DNA of 64,000 nucleotides from Acidobacteriaceae bacterium. GTDB lineage: Bacteria; Acidobacteriota; Terriglobia; Terriglobales; Acidobacteriaceae. The translations under genes and the position numbers were made by a program. The notes below the pieces were generated by a model. That model saw nothing but the letters and a program-made list of their open reading frames with translations. It did not search any database and was not told the origin of the DNA. The DNA lies in contig PLBE01000136.1 in the NCBI GenBank assembly GCA_003134435.1, positions 1 through 64,000 on the forward strand, given 5' to 3'. This document shows, piece by piece, positions 9,989 to 18,161 of the stretch (positions within the stretch are counted from its first letter, which is position 1; the number at the start of each line of letters is the position of its first letter).

Positions 9989-10942
9989 ATGCAGACCCTG
10001 GTAGTCGATGATTCCGCCGTCTTCCGCAAATTGATTAGCCATCATTTGCGCAGCTGGAATTTTGGCGTCACCCTGGCTGAAACCGGCTCCGAAGCCTGGC
10101 GAATTCTGCAGCAGCCCGATGCTCCTAAGCTCGTGCTGCTCGACTGGGTGTTGCCCGATCTCGAAGGCACCGAGCTCTGCCGGCGCATCCGTCAAGCGGG
10201 ATCCTCTGGCCCCTACGTCTACGTCATTTTGCTGACCGGCAAAGAAGGCCACCAGAACATGCTCGACGCCATGCAGGCTGGCGCCGACGACTACCTGGCC
10301 AAGCCCTTTGATGAACTCGAACTTAAGGCCCGCCTGCTCGTCGGCAAACGCATTCTCGAACTGCAGGAGGAACTCGTCGCCGCTCGCGAATCCATGCGCC
10401 ACGCTGCCACGCACGATAGCCTCACCGGATTGATGAATCGAGGCGAGATCGTCGCCTTGCTGCGGCGCGAACTAGAACGCTCCCGCCGTGAACACAGACC
10501 GGTAGGTATAATCCTCGGCGACATCGATCATTTCAAGAATGTAAACGACACCCTCGGCCACCTCTTTGGCGACGAGGCCCTCCGCGAGATCGGCCTTCGC
10601 CTGCGCTCCCAACTCCGCATCTACGACGGCGTTGGCCGCTATGGCGGTGAAGAATTTCTCATGGTGCTGCCCAATTGTGATTTGCCCAATATTCTGCTGC
10701 GCGCCGATGAGCTGCGCAAGAGCATTGCCCAGACCCCGGTAGTCTATTCAGGCCAGGAGAGTAATATCACCATGAGCATGGGCGTCACCGTCTCCTATAG
10801 CGAGGACAAGAACGAACTGGAAGCGTTGTTGAATCAGGCCGACGCCGCCCTTTATGCCGCCAAGGAAAACGGCCGCAACCGTATTGAGCACTTCACCGCC
10901 GACAAGAAAGCCGCGGCCAGCCGCAACCGCCAAGCTACATAA
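9989..10942 (+). CDS. response regulator diguanylate cyclase (REC-GGDEF)
   Basis: 317 residues from ATG 9989 (MQTLVVDDSAVFRK); an earlier in-frame ATG at 9926 would add 21 residues not belonging to the receiver fold. Receiver domain 1-120 with acidic pocket DD7-8 and phosphoacceptor Asp52 in LVLLDWVLPD, and Lys105 in AKPF. GGDEF domain 140-310 with active site GGEEF (219-223) and an allosteric c-di-GMP inhibitory site RxxD (RIYD, 210-213) at the canonical five-residue distance. It should make c-di-GMP when phosphorylated and be product-inhibited. No adjacent partner histidine kinase except the Ser/Thr kinase transcribed divergently. Confidence 0.93.
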   Translation: MQTLVVDDSAVFRKLISHHLRSWNFGVTLAETGSEAWRILQQPDAPKLVLLDWVLPDLEGTELCRRIRQAGSSGPYVYVILLTGKEGHQNMLDAMQAGADDYLAKPFDELELKARLLVGKRILELQEELVAARESMRHAATHDSLTGLMNRGEIVALLRRELERSRREHRPVGIILGDIDHFKNVNDTLGHLFGDEALREIGLRLRSQLRIYDGVGRYGGEEFLMVLPNCDLPNILLRADELRKSIAQTPVVYSGQESNITMSMGVTVSYSEDKNELEALLNQADAALYAAKENGRNRIEHFTADKKAAASRNRQAT

Positions 10943-11086
10943 TCGAGTGGCGCCACACTCTTGTCCGCGAAGTACGCTTTCGCCGACAAGAGCATACGCT
11001 CCACACAATCAGTCCAGTGAAGGTGTTAGGCTTTTTCTGGAGGTCATTGGCCTTCCCAACCGCCGAAACTAACACCGGACGTCCAT

Positions 11087-12190
11087 TTGTCTCCCGACCT
11101 TCAAACCCGCATCAGGCAATGCGCCCATGACGCCGGATTCGATCTCTGCGGCGTCGCTCCCGTCCGCGACTTTGCCGAACTTCGCGTTTTTCCCACATGG
11201 ATCGCCGACGGAAAGCACGGCGATATGAAGTACCTGGAAGCGCGCGACGTGGCTGGAGAACTCAAGCGCGCGTCCCTCGCCCGAGTCGCTCCCTGGGCGC
11301 GCAGCCTGGTAGTCTGCGCCCTCAACTACAACACCCGGCATCCCTGTTCCACTGACTTGCACAATGAAGCTGCCAGCAGCGGCTGGATCTCGCGCTACGC
11401 CTGGTCGCGCGCGGATTACCACGACGCCGTCCTACGCCGCCTCAAGCAGGCAGAAAAAGGTTTGCGGGACCTGTTGGAAGAAACTGGGCACTGGATACCC
11501 GGTACCAGGCAATTGCGTTCCTACGTGGATACCGGCCCGCTCATCGAGCGCGTGTACGCCAAATACGCCGGGATCGGATGGATCGGTAAGAATACTTGCA
11601 TCATCAACCAGCAGCTGGGATCGTGGCTGTTTCTGGGCGTTATCCTGACGTCGCTTGATCTTGCGGAACATGACATAACCGCCAGTCTCCCCGCGCCCGA
11701 CCGCTGCGGGACCTGCACCCGATGCATCACTGCCTGCCCCACCCAGGCCATCGTTGCCCCCGGCGAATTGGACGCCCGCCTGTGCATCTCTTATCTGACC
11801 ATCGAAAAGCGAGGCGAGATTCCAAACCAACTGCGCCCGGCCATGGGACGCCATGTCTTCGGTTGCGACATCTGCCAGGACGTTTGCCCGTGGAACCGCA
11901 AGGCCCCAGTGACAACCGCTCACGAGTTCGAACCGCGACCAGGTCTGGTCAATCCAGATCTCGACTGGCTGGCCGAAATGCAACCCGAGGAATTTCGTGA
12001 AACGTTTCGCGGTTCTCCAGTAAAGCGCGCCAAGCTTTCCGGCCTCCGTCGAAATGCCGTAGTAGCGATGGGAAACAGCGGCAACAAGAAGTTCGTGCCG
12101 GCGCTAAACCAGCTTTGCGAAGACCCTGATCCGCTGGTCGCCGAACACGCCCGCTGGGCGCTGGCAACCCTCAACGTAGACATGGGGTAG
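11087..12190 (+). CDS. queG: epoxyqueuosine reductase
   Basis: 367 residues, TTG start. Cobalamin-dependent iron-sulfur enzyme performing the last step of queuosine tRNA modification (oQ to Q). Seen: GFDLCGVAPV at the N-terminus, YVDTGPLIERVYAKYAGIGWIGKNTC in the middle, and two 4Fe-4S ligand sets CGTCTRCITACPTQAI and CDICQDVCPWNRKAP, followed by a HEAT-like C-terminal repeat (RRNAVVAMGNSGN, LVAEHARWAL) typical of QueG. The start codon is weakly supported since no strong ribosome binding site precedes it. No other queuosine gene nearby. Confidence 0.95.
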   Translation: MSPDLQTRIRQCAHDAGFDLCGVAPVRDFAELRVFPTWIADGKHGDMKYLEARDVAGELKRASLARVAPWARSLVVCALNYNTRHPCSTDLHNEAASSGWISRYAWSRADYHDAVLRRLKQAEKGLRDLLEETGHWIPGTRQLRSYVDTGPLIERVYAKYAGIGWIGKNTCIINQQLGSWLFLGVILTSLDLAEHDITASLPAPDRCGTCTRCITACPTQAIVAPGELDARLCISYLTIEKRGEIPNQLRPAMGRHVFGCDICQDVCPWNRKAPVTTAHEFEPRPGLVNPDLDWLAEMQPEEFRETFRGSPVKRAKLSGLRRNAVVAMGNSGNKKFVPALNQLCEDPDPLVAEHARWALATLNVDMG

Positions 12191-12286
12191 CGCGTCCGGC
12201 GCCAGAGCGGGATTCCGAGAGCCCCCACCGCAACCATCATCGATACGTTTACAATCGTCGGTTCCATCCAGCGGAGGAATTCATCC

Positions 12287-13132
12287 ATGTTCCAGAAGGA
12301 CCTGCTGCAAAACAAGCGCATCCTCATCACCGGAGGAGGCACTGGCTTAGGTAAGGCCTCCGCCCAGAGGTTTCTCGAGCTCGGGGCCGAAGTCTACATC
12401 TGCGGACGCCGTCAGGAAGTCCTCGCCGCAACCGAGCGCGAACTGCGCGCCCGCACCGGAGCCAAAATCCACTCCCTGCCGTGCGACGTTCGCGATGCGG
12501 CGGCGGTCGAGAAGATGATCGAGAACATCTGGGTCGAAGGCCAACTCCATGTCCTCATGAACAACGCCGCCGGAAACTTCCTCGCCCGCACCGAAGACCT
12601 TTCGCTGGGAGCGTTTCAATCGGTGATTGGCATCGTCCTGATGGGTACATTGCACACTACCTTATCTTGCGGACGCCGCTGGCTCGCGGCCAAGCAGTCA
12701 GGAGTGGTCCTGAACATCACCACTACCTACACCACAACCGGCTCCGCCTATGTGGTGCCCTCAGCCGCGGCCAAGGCCGGCGTCCAGGCGCTGACTCGCA
12801 GTCTGGCCGTCGAATGGGGAAATCGTGGCATACGCATGAACGCCATCGCTCCCGGACCTATCCCCACCGAAGGCGCCTTCTCCCGCCTGCTGCCGCGTCC
12901 GGACCTAGAGGTCGAGGCGAAGAAACGCAATCCGCTGGGACGCTTTGGCACCACCGAGGAGTTTGCTAACCTGGCCGCATTCCTGGTCAGCGACGGATCC
13001 GGCTATATCAATGGAGAAGTCGTGACCATGGATGGCGGCGAGTGGCTCCAAGGGGCAGGCGAATTCACCGCGTTAGGCCGGGAATTGACAGAAAAAGAAT
13101 GGGCGATGATGAAACCAAAGCCGAAAGCTTGA
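12287..13132 (+). CDS. short-chain dehydrogenase, 2,4-dienoyl-CoA reductase-like
   Basis: 281 residues, preceded by GGAGG (AGCGGAGGAATTCATCC before the ATG). Rossmann NADP(H) loop ITGGGTGLGKA (residues 10-20), NNAAGNFLA, then NITTTYTTTGSAYVVPSAAAKAGV. In the DECR family the catalytic Tyr sits in 'ITTIY.ETGS' rather than in a YxxxK motif, and this protein fits that arrangement, including the following VVPSAAAKAGV and MNAIAPGPIPTEGAFSRL. Predicted to reduce 2,4-dienoyl-CoA or similar enoyl-CoA intermediates in unsaturated fatty-acid breakdown. No beta-oxidation neighbours, so substrate is inferred from motif only. Confidence 0.85.
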   Translation: MFQKDLLQNKRILITGGGTGLGKASAQRFLELGAEVYICGRRQEVLAATERELRARTGAKIHSLPCDVRDAAAVEKMIENIWVEGQLHVLMNNAAGNFLARTEDLSLGAFQSVIGIVLMGTLHTTLSCGRRWLAAKQSGVVLNITTTYTTTGSAYVVPSAAAKAGVQALTRSLAVEWGNRGIRMNAIAPGPIPTEGAFSRLLPRPDLEVEAKKRNPLGRFGTTEEFANLAAFLVSDGSGYINGEVVTMDGGEWLQGAGEFTALGRELTEKEWAMMKPKPKA

Positions 13133-13297
13133 AACGCTCCGCTCCGTTTCGCCCCAAAAACGAAAGCGCCCGGACTCACTTAAGAGTCAGCGGACGCCCG
13201 TTTGAACAGCCCTCCCCCGAAGTCTGCTCACCACCTACCTTACGTTCTAATGGCCAAACCGGGAATGGCACGAATGGGGGATTCGTCTACAACTTTC

Positions 13298-13374
13298 TGG
13301 TAGGCCCGGCAGGAATCGAACCTGCAACCCTCGGATTAGAAATCCGATGCTCTATCCGCTTGAGCTACGGGCCC
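13298..13374 (-). tRNA. tRNA-Arg (anticodon TCT), CCA encoded
   Basis: Minus-strand cloverleaf: acceptor GGGCCCG/CGGGCCT, D arm GCTC/GAGC, anticodon stem TCGGA/TCCGA around loop TTTCTAA giving anticodon TCT, T arm GCAGG-TTCGATT-CCTGC, discriminator A at 13301 followed by encoded CCA (13300-13298). Reads AGA codons. Confidence 0.96.
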
Positions 13375-13494
13375 CCCTTCAACAAACACTCCAACCAAAG
13401 ATTATAGGGGAACTGAACCCGGCTTCGGGGATGGCTGTCCCGTGTACTCCTAAGATCCTACACGGTTTGCTCCACATGCCCGCTCCCTGGCAGA

Positions 13495-13526
13495 GAAAAA
13501 GCCCGCTCCCACCGGGAACGGGCTTC
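13495..13526 (-). terminator. intrinsic terminator of the first HExGEW gene
   Basis: Minus strand AGCCCG...CGGGCT stem followed by TTTTT, just downstream of the stop at 13554. Confidence 0.85.
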
Positions 13527-13553
13527 TCAACCAGCACAATGATCAACCCAGCC

Positions 13554-14675
13554 CTATTGCCCCGGGCAAACGTGCGTCTCGTCGTCCTGAAACGCCAGCC
13601 AGCTGTGCACCGAGGTACTCTTCGGCGCGCCGAAGTAGCCCAGGAATACCAGTGACTGCAGGTTGTACGTGAATCCGCCCAGCGTGTACGGATAGCCTCC
13701 GTAATTGGAGGTGCCTTCCAGCGGGTCGCCCACTTCCAGAATGCTGTTATCGTTGCAGTTAACGTTGTTGTCGACAAACGGGTCGTCCAACCACTCGCCC
13801 AGTTCGTGCGACAGCGCGGAGACGTCTTGCGAGAACGCGCCTACGCTGTCCACATACGTCGCATAAGAGTAGGTCTGCCCGCCGGGTTGTGCTCCGTTGG
13901 CGTTGTGATAGCCCCCTATGCAGCATCCACCCGAAGTCAGATAAATGTCATAGGTGATGAAGAGAGGGAGCACGCCCGGATTGATCTGCGAGAATGCCTT
14001 AATGTACGTCTGCAGATTGTTATCAAAGTCGTTGATGTCGTACGTGCCAACCACCCCGCTCGCGAAGGGGTTGTTCACGACGCTGCCCTGAGAAGAAGTA
14101 ACCGTAATGGTCTGCTCCGCCAGCACCGTCGGTGTGCCCAGCAGAACGTGATAGTTGGCGTTCGCTTTCTTCTTAACCGACTTCCAGAAGTTGCCACGCT
14201 GAAAAGCATCAATGTATTGAGTCGTGCCAAGGTTGGTGCCGCCCTGCGTGAAGTTGACACCCGGGTTGAACAGGGGCGATGCAATCACATTGTTGACCAC
14301 GGTCAGTCCATTGGAAACTTTCGTGGTGACTGGATCAAAAGTCTTGTTGCCATTGGTTTTGCCGTACACCATCTTGATCGGAATGATGTAGACGGGCACG
14401 GTCGTGGTTACGCTTCCCTTCGAGGGATCCGTGCCCACCATCGTAAAAGTAATCGGCTTCTTTGTGAGATCCGTAAAGCCGCCATTCCACTGCGTCAGAG
14501 TGGCACCCGGCTTAACCGGAGCCAACTCCATATGGTTTGGCCCAGCTACAAACATCGGCTTGGCATCGAGGACGTCAGGGTACTTGGTGTCTTGGGCAAA
14601 CGCGACGCTGGCGGACGCCAGCACGAGGAACCCAGCGAGCAAACTGGCTAGGGCAATACGAGTCATATTTTCCAC
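13554..14675 (-). CDS. secreted HExGEW-motif protein, putative metallopeptidase (copy 1)
   Basis: 373 residues with a signal peptide (SLLAGFLVLASASVAFAQ). The conserved ALSHELGEWLDDPFVDN motif contains HExxEWxxDP; a similar HEhxExxxDP arrangement occurs in plant EXORDIUM/phi-1-like proteins and some secreted zinc peptidases, so zinc binding by the two His/Glu residues is plausible but unproven. Other landmarks shared with copy 2: LTQWNG.FTDLTK, TQGGTNLGTTQYIDAFQRGNFW, a Cys pair in GGCCIGGYHNANG, and the C-terminal SWLAFQDDETHVCPGQ. About 65% identical by eye to the protein at 15019-16128. Has its own terminator and a leader hairpin at 14695-14710. Exact function unknown. Confidence 0.85.
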   Translation of the reverse strand: MENMTRIALASLLAGFLVLASASVAFAQDTKYPDVLDAKPMFVAGPNHMELAPVKPGATLTQWNGGFTDLTKKPITFTMVGTDPSKGSVTTTVPVYIIPIKMVYGKTNGNKTFDPVTTKVSNGLTVVNNVIASPLFNPGVNFTQGGTNLGTTQYIDAFQRGNFWKSVKKKANANYHVLLGTPTVLAEQTITVTSSQGSVVNNPFASGVVGTYDINDFDNNLQTYIKAFSQINPGVLPLFITYDIYLTSGGCCIGGYHNANGAQPGGQTYSYATYVDSVGAFSQDVSALSHELGEWLDDPFVDNNVNCNDNSILEVGDPLEGTSNYGGYPYTLGGFTYNLQSLVFLGYFGAPKSTSVHSWLAFQDDETHVCPGQ

Positions 14676-14694
14676 TCCTGAGAAATTTGGAAGA

Positions 14695-14710
14695 CCCTGA
14701 CGCCGCAGGG
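14695..14710 (-). promoter_or_regulatory. 5' leader hairpin of HExGEW copy 1
   Basis: Minus strand CCCTG-CGGCGT-CAGGG, 20 nt upstream of the ATG and just before the ribosome binding site region CAGGAGT. A matching hairpin with a different loop stands before copy 2. Confidence 0.45.
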
Positions 14711-14950
14711 AGTCGGGGAGAAACTAGCGGGACTTTGCTGTGCAGCATTTTGGCTGGGAATAGGCAACCTGTCAAGCAAGTTTATTGTAAAATTTTTGGG
14801 ATTTGGGTCGCTTGGCCGTCGATGGCGCATCCCAACTTAGCCAGCCCTCATGGTGCTGGGAGCCAGCCTAGCCTGCGACTGCGAGTTCCGCTGCGCGTCC
14901 GACGACAAGGTGGGGCGCCTGTCGCTCCTAAGATCAAGAAACCACCGAGC

Positions 14951-14987
14951 AAAAAAAGAGAGCCCGCCTCCAGCGGAAGCGGGCTCC
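14951..14987 (-). terminator. intrinsic terminator of the second HExGEW gene
   Basis: Minus strand GAGCCCGC...GCGGGCTC stem followed by TCTTTTTTT, 30 nt past the stop at 15019. Confidence 0.88.
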
Positions 14988-15018
14988 CGAGAACGACCCC
15001 AAAACTGTAAATCTAACC

Positions 15019-16128
15019 TTATTGGCCCGGGCAGACGTGGGATTCGTCGTTCTGGAAAGCCAGCCAACTGTGAACCGAGGTCGACGGTGGTGCGCCGAAG
15101 TAGCCAAGGAATACCAGCGATTGCAGGTTGTAGGTGAATCCGCCGAGCGTGTACGGATAGCCTCCATAGTTGGGGTCGCCTTCAATCGGATCGCCAACTT
15201 CAAGAATGTTGTTGTCCTGGCAGTTGACGACGTTGTCCACAAACGGGTCGTCCGTCCACTCGCCGATTTCGTGCGAAAGAGCGGAAACGTCTTGCGAAAA
15301 CGCGCCCACCGAATCCACATAGCTGGCGACCGAATACGTTTGGCCAGAGGGTTGGGGACCATTCGCGCTATGGTAACCGCCGATGCAGCACCCGCCACCT
15401 TCGGTCAGATAGACGTCATAAACGATAAAAATCGGCAGAACGCCCGGTGTGATCTTCTTTTGCGCCGCCATCCAGGTCTGCACATAATTGTCGAAAGCGT
15501 TGATATCGTACAGGCCGACGACCCCACTCCCGAACGGGTTGTTAATAACATATCCGAGGTTCGAGGGAACCGAAATCGTCTTTTCCGGCAGTACCGTCGG
15601 ATTGCCCAGCAGAACGTGATAGTTGCTGTTGCTGGAGACGCTCGACCAGAAGTTGCCTCGCTGGAAAGCATCGATGTACTGCGTCGTCCCAAGGTCCGTG
15701 CCGCCCTGGGTGAAATCGACACCCGGGTTAAAGATGGGCGAAGCGATGATGTTGTTGATCACCGTCTTGCCATTACTGAGCACCTTGAGTTTCGGATCAA
15801 AGCTGGTGTTTCCGTTTTTCTTGCCGTACTTCAGCTTAACCGGAATGATGTACACCGGAGTCGTCGTGGTCACATTGGTTTTCGTGGGATCAGTGCCCAC
15901 CATGGTGAACGTGATGTTGTTCTTGGTTAGATCAGTGAAGCTGCCATTCCACTGCGTCAGACTGGCGGTCGGAGCCTTCGGGGCCAACTCCCGGTGGTTT
16001 GGTAATACTTTATACATGGGCTTGGCATTAAGAATGTCGGGATACTTGGCTTCCTGAGCGAAAGCAACGCTGGCGCACGCCAGCACTAGGAACACTGCCA
16101 CCACATTGACCGCAAAGCGCCTCTTCAT
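15019..16128 (-). CDS. secreted HExGEW-motif protein, putative metallopeptidase (copy 2)
   Basis: 369 residues with signal peptide (NVVAVFLVLACASVAFAQ) and preceded by CAGGAGT. Same architecture as the neighbouring copy 1: LTQWNGSFTDLTK, TQGGTDLGTTQYIDAFQRGNFW, GGGCCIGGYHSANG, ALSHEIGEWTDDPFVDN and C-terminal SWLAFQNDESHVCPGQ. The HEIGEW motif keeps both His and Glu, so both copies could be active. Tandem duplication with separate terminators and leader hairpins, hence separate transcription units. The conserved CC pair and the C-terminal Cys could form disulfides after export. Function inferred from motif only. Confidence 0.85.
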   Translation of the reverse strand: MKRRFAVNVVAVFLVLACASVAFAQEAKYPDILNAKPMYKVLPNHRELAPKAPTASLTQWNGSFTDLTKNNITFTMVGTDPTKTNVTTTTPVYIIPVKLKYGKKNGNTSFDPKLKVLSNGKTVINNIIASPIFNPGVDFTQGGTDLGTTQYIDAFQRGNFWSSVSSNSNYHVLLGNPTVLPEKTISVPSNLGYVINNPFGSGVVGLYDINAFDNYVQTWMAAQKKITPGVLPIFIVYDVYLTEGGGCCIGGYHSANGPQPSGQTYSVASYVDSVGAFSQDVSALSHEIGEWTDDPFVDNVVNCQDNNILEVGDPIEGDPNYGGYPYTLGGFTYNLQSLVFLGYFGAPPSTSVHSWLAFQNDESHVCPGQ

Positions 16129-16162
16129 AATTTTGTTCTGACTCCTGAAGAATTTACCGAAA

Positions 16163-16179
16163 CCCTGTTGCCGACAGGG
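16163..16179 (-). promoter_or_regulatory. 5' leader hairpin of HExGEW copy 2
   Basis: Minus strand CCCTGT-CGGCA-ACAGGG, 35 nt upstream of the ATG. The stem keeps pairing while its inner base pair differs from copy 1. Confidence 0.45.
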
Positions 16180-16293
16180 AAAGCGGGGGGGTACGAGGTA
16201 CGATTAGACAACTCGCTGTTGTCGAACAGTCTGGTGAAATCCCGGTGCAAAGTCAAGGGGCTTGTGCAAATAAGTCTTGTTCAGCTTTTCTGG

Positions 16294-16542
16294 TCAGTCC
16301 TTCAATGGCACCATGGTTTGATCGCCACGACAGAAAGTTGCAACCTTCAAGAGAACTCCTGGCGACTGTGGCACCGTCATCACCGGCCCATAGCAATACA
16401 CGGCGTGCCCGGTGGCAGCGAAATACCATTGCCCTCCGTGCCGCTTTGCCGGCAACTGGCTGTGCGTCGGCGAGAGCGGAGCCGGTGGCGTCAATCTGGG
16501 GACGGGAAGAGACAAGACTAGAGCTAGGGCCAGGGTCTTCAT
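16294..16542 (-). CDS. small exported protein of unknown function
   Basis: 82 residues from MKTLALALVLSLPVP, which looks like a short signal peptide; the mature part has two Cys (AVYCYGPVM, VATFCRGDQ) and the segment GGQWYFAATGHAVYC. An upstream in-frame ATG at 16575 would add 11 residues. No family recognised. Isolated between the HExGEW pair and a coiled-coil membrane protein. Could be spurious. Confidence 0.5.
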   Translation of the reverse strand: MKTLALALVLSLPVPRLTPPAPLSPTHSQLPAKRHGGQWYFAATGHAVYCYGPVMTVPQSPGVLLKVATFCRGDQTMVPLKD

Positions 16543-16652
16543 AATTTGGTTCTCGCGTTCCATCGCGGCCCCCACATAAGGCCGCCTTACACATGACTAC
16601 TTTCTTAACTCTTCGCCTGCCTGCTCTACGCCGGATGGCGCAAATCGGGGCG

Positions 16653-17111
16653 CTAAATAACTCGCGTCGACCGCCGCACATCTTCCAAATCCGCCGCCGG
16701 CTTCTCTGGGGCTTCCTTGGTCGCGTGCGCTGATTTACCCGGTCGTTTGCCTTCCTTTTCCGATCTTTTTGCTCCCGCCGCCGGATTACCCGAAGTGGAA
16801 GTATCGGGAGCCGCATCTTTCTCGTCGTCCCGAGCCGCAGCTTTATCGTGCGTCCGCTTGCTGTCATCCCGCGCCAGCTTGCCCTTGAGCGTCGCCAGTT
16901 GCGTGCTGTCCTTCAACATCTCCCGGATCAAACTACGCTGGGACTCGATCGTCTGCCCCTGTTCAAACACCAGCATGGTTAGAATTCCGTACGACACAAC
17001 AAACAGAATCACCAGCAGTGGCAGCATAGCTACCGGTCGCACCTTGCTTCGAGGAGCTGGACTCTCAGTGCTGTAAACGACGCTCACAATTTCGCCCCCA
17101 GCTCGCCCCAT
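16653..17111 (-). CDS. single-pass membrane protein with charged cytoplasmic or periplasmic tail
   Basis: 152 residues: short N-terminal part, one hydrophobic helix (residues about 27-48, VAMLPLLVILFVVSYGILTMLVF), then a short coiled-coil-like stretch (QTIESQRSLIREMLKDSTQLATLKGKL region) and a long Lys/Glu/Ala-rich tail. The layout recalls FtsL-like or regulator-of-length proteins but no family motif is seen. A GTG at 17087 preceded by GGGGG is an alternative start. Confidence 0.65.
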   Translation of the reverse strand: MGRAGGEIVSVVYSTESPAPRSKVRPVAMLPLLVILFVVSYGILTMLVFEQGQTIESQRSLIREMLKDSTQLATLKGKLARDDSKRTHDKAAARDDEKDAAPDTSTSGNPAAGAKRSEKEGKRPGKSAHATKEAPEKPAADLEDVRRSTRVI

Positions 17112-17449
17112 ACGCTCCGGGCTGCACTCATGGAACAGTGCATCCGTGGAACCATATGAGCCGGCAAGGCTAAGTGTTTGTTGTAAAGGGATTTAGTAAC
17201 AAGAAACCGGAGCCGAACCAGCCCTGGCATGCAAGCATCTGCACTTTATGAGTAACGAACCAAGCGTCTGCCATCGTCCGAAGGCAGCCATGGACAAGGC
17301 TTTTGGAGCCAAAGCTAATAGCGCCGGGCGTATCCGCCCGGCCGCCAACGCCGCATCACCTGCGAAGCGATTCTTTGGGCTCAGGGTAGCGAAACACCTC
17401 GCACCATCCAAAATGCCTGGCTCCCTCGCTCAAACCCACACGATGCCCC
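17112..17449. other. intergenic region with a GC-rich hairpin
   Basis: 338 nt with no gene. Contains a perfect 8-bp inverted repeat GCCGGGCG-TATC-CGCCCGGC at 17323-17342 that lacks a T run on either side. Confidence 0.6.
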
Positions 17450-17950
17450 CTAGTCCGCCTTCACCACTACGTACTTGCGCCCGTCATACAACCGGTACAC
17501 CGCGCCATCCTTCTCAAATTTCAGCGGAACCGGATGCTTGAGTTGTTCGTCGTTCTGGCTGGCGATCGAGAACAAGTCCGTAGACGCCACGTTCATCACG
17601 ATAAACTTGCCCTCCTTAAATCCAAATCCATACTCTCCTGGCTCGAGCGTCGCTCCATCAAAAGTGAGCCTGGTTTCAGTGATCAGGAAGCCCTGATACT
17701 TCTCTTGAACCGCGGTTGAATACCCCGACGTATCCACCAGTCCCGCCAGCACGATCTTTCCGGCGCCGTTCTTTACGCCAGTCGTATTCCGCACCTGCAC
17801 CGACGCGCTCTGACCGGCAAAGAAATAAGAAGCGGGAGCAATCTTGGTAATTTGCTCACTTGTAAGAATCTGCGCCCCGGCCTGCGCCACCAGCGCCCCT
17901 ACTACACACAGCCACATCAGGTTGCGATTGCATTTCAGAATGCGATTCAT
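17450..17950 (-). CDS. small secreted protein of unknown function
   Basis: 166 residues from ATG 17950, preceded by GAGGAGG. Signal peptide (LMWLCVVGALVAQAGAQ), then a beta-rich mature part: SEQITKIAPASYFFAGQSASVQVRNTTGVK, GAGKIVLAGLVDTSGYS, EPGEYGFGFKEGKF, ending YDGRKYVVVKAD. No cysteines in the mature part and no known motif. Similar small exported proteins with a 'pASYfFaGQsAsvQ.RN' start are frequent in acidobacterial genomes (recollection, unverified). Confidence 0.75.
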   Translation of the reverse strand: MNRILKCNRNLMWLCVVGALVAQAGAQILTSEQITKIAPASYFFAGQSASVQVRNTTGVKNGAGKIVLAGLVDTSGYSTAVQEKYQGFLITETRLTFDGATLEPGEYGFGFKEGKFIVMNVASTDLFSIASQNDEQLKHPVPLKFEKDGAVYRLYDGRKYVVVKAD

Positions 17951-18161
17951 CAAGAATCCTCCTCAGATGATTGATTTGCCCGCCATCCTACACTATTTAC
18001 GCACCTTCCAGCAGTGACGTGCTCCGCGATTTCCCGCCCCTGACCGTACTCGCGTCCCCCGGTGAATTTCGTTTGACCGCAACATTCGGATAGCCCGCGT
18101 AGCACAACTGCCCTAACGTACCCGCATGGCCGCCCATGCGATACTTTCCGAAGAGCAAGCG

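Larger units (their letters stand above)
14676..15018. other. intergenic region between the two HExGEW genes
   Basis: 343 nt without a gene. Holds the leader hairpin of copy 1 (14695-14710) and the terminator of copy 2 (14951-14987). The rest shows nothing recognisable. Confidence 0.6.

Noticed and set aside
16141-16330. Plus-strand GGGAA and GGTGAAATCC stretches resembling a cobalamin riboswitch
   Set aside because: Wrong spacing, no GCCACTG B12 box, and no downstream plus-strand gene.
17323-17342. GC-rich hairpin as terminator
   Set aside because: No T run on either strand.
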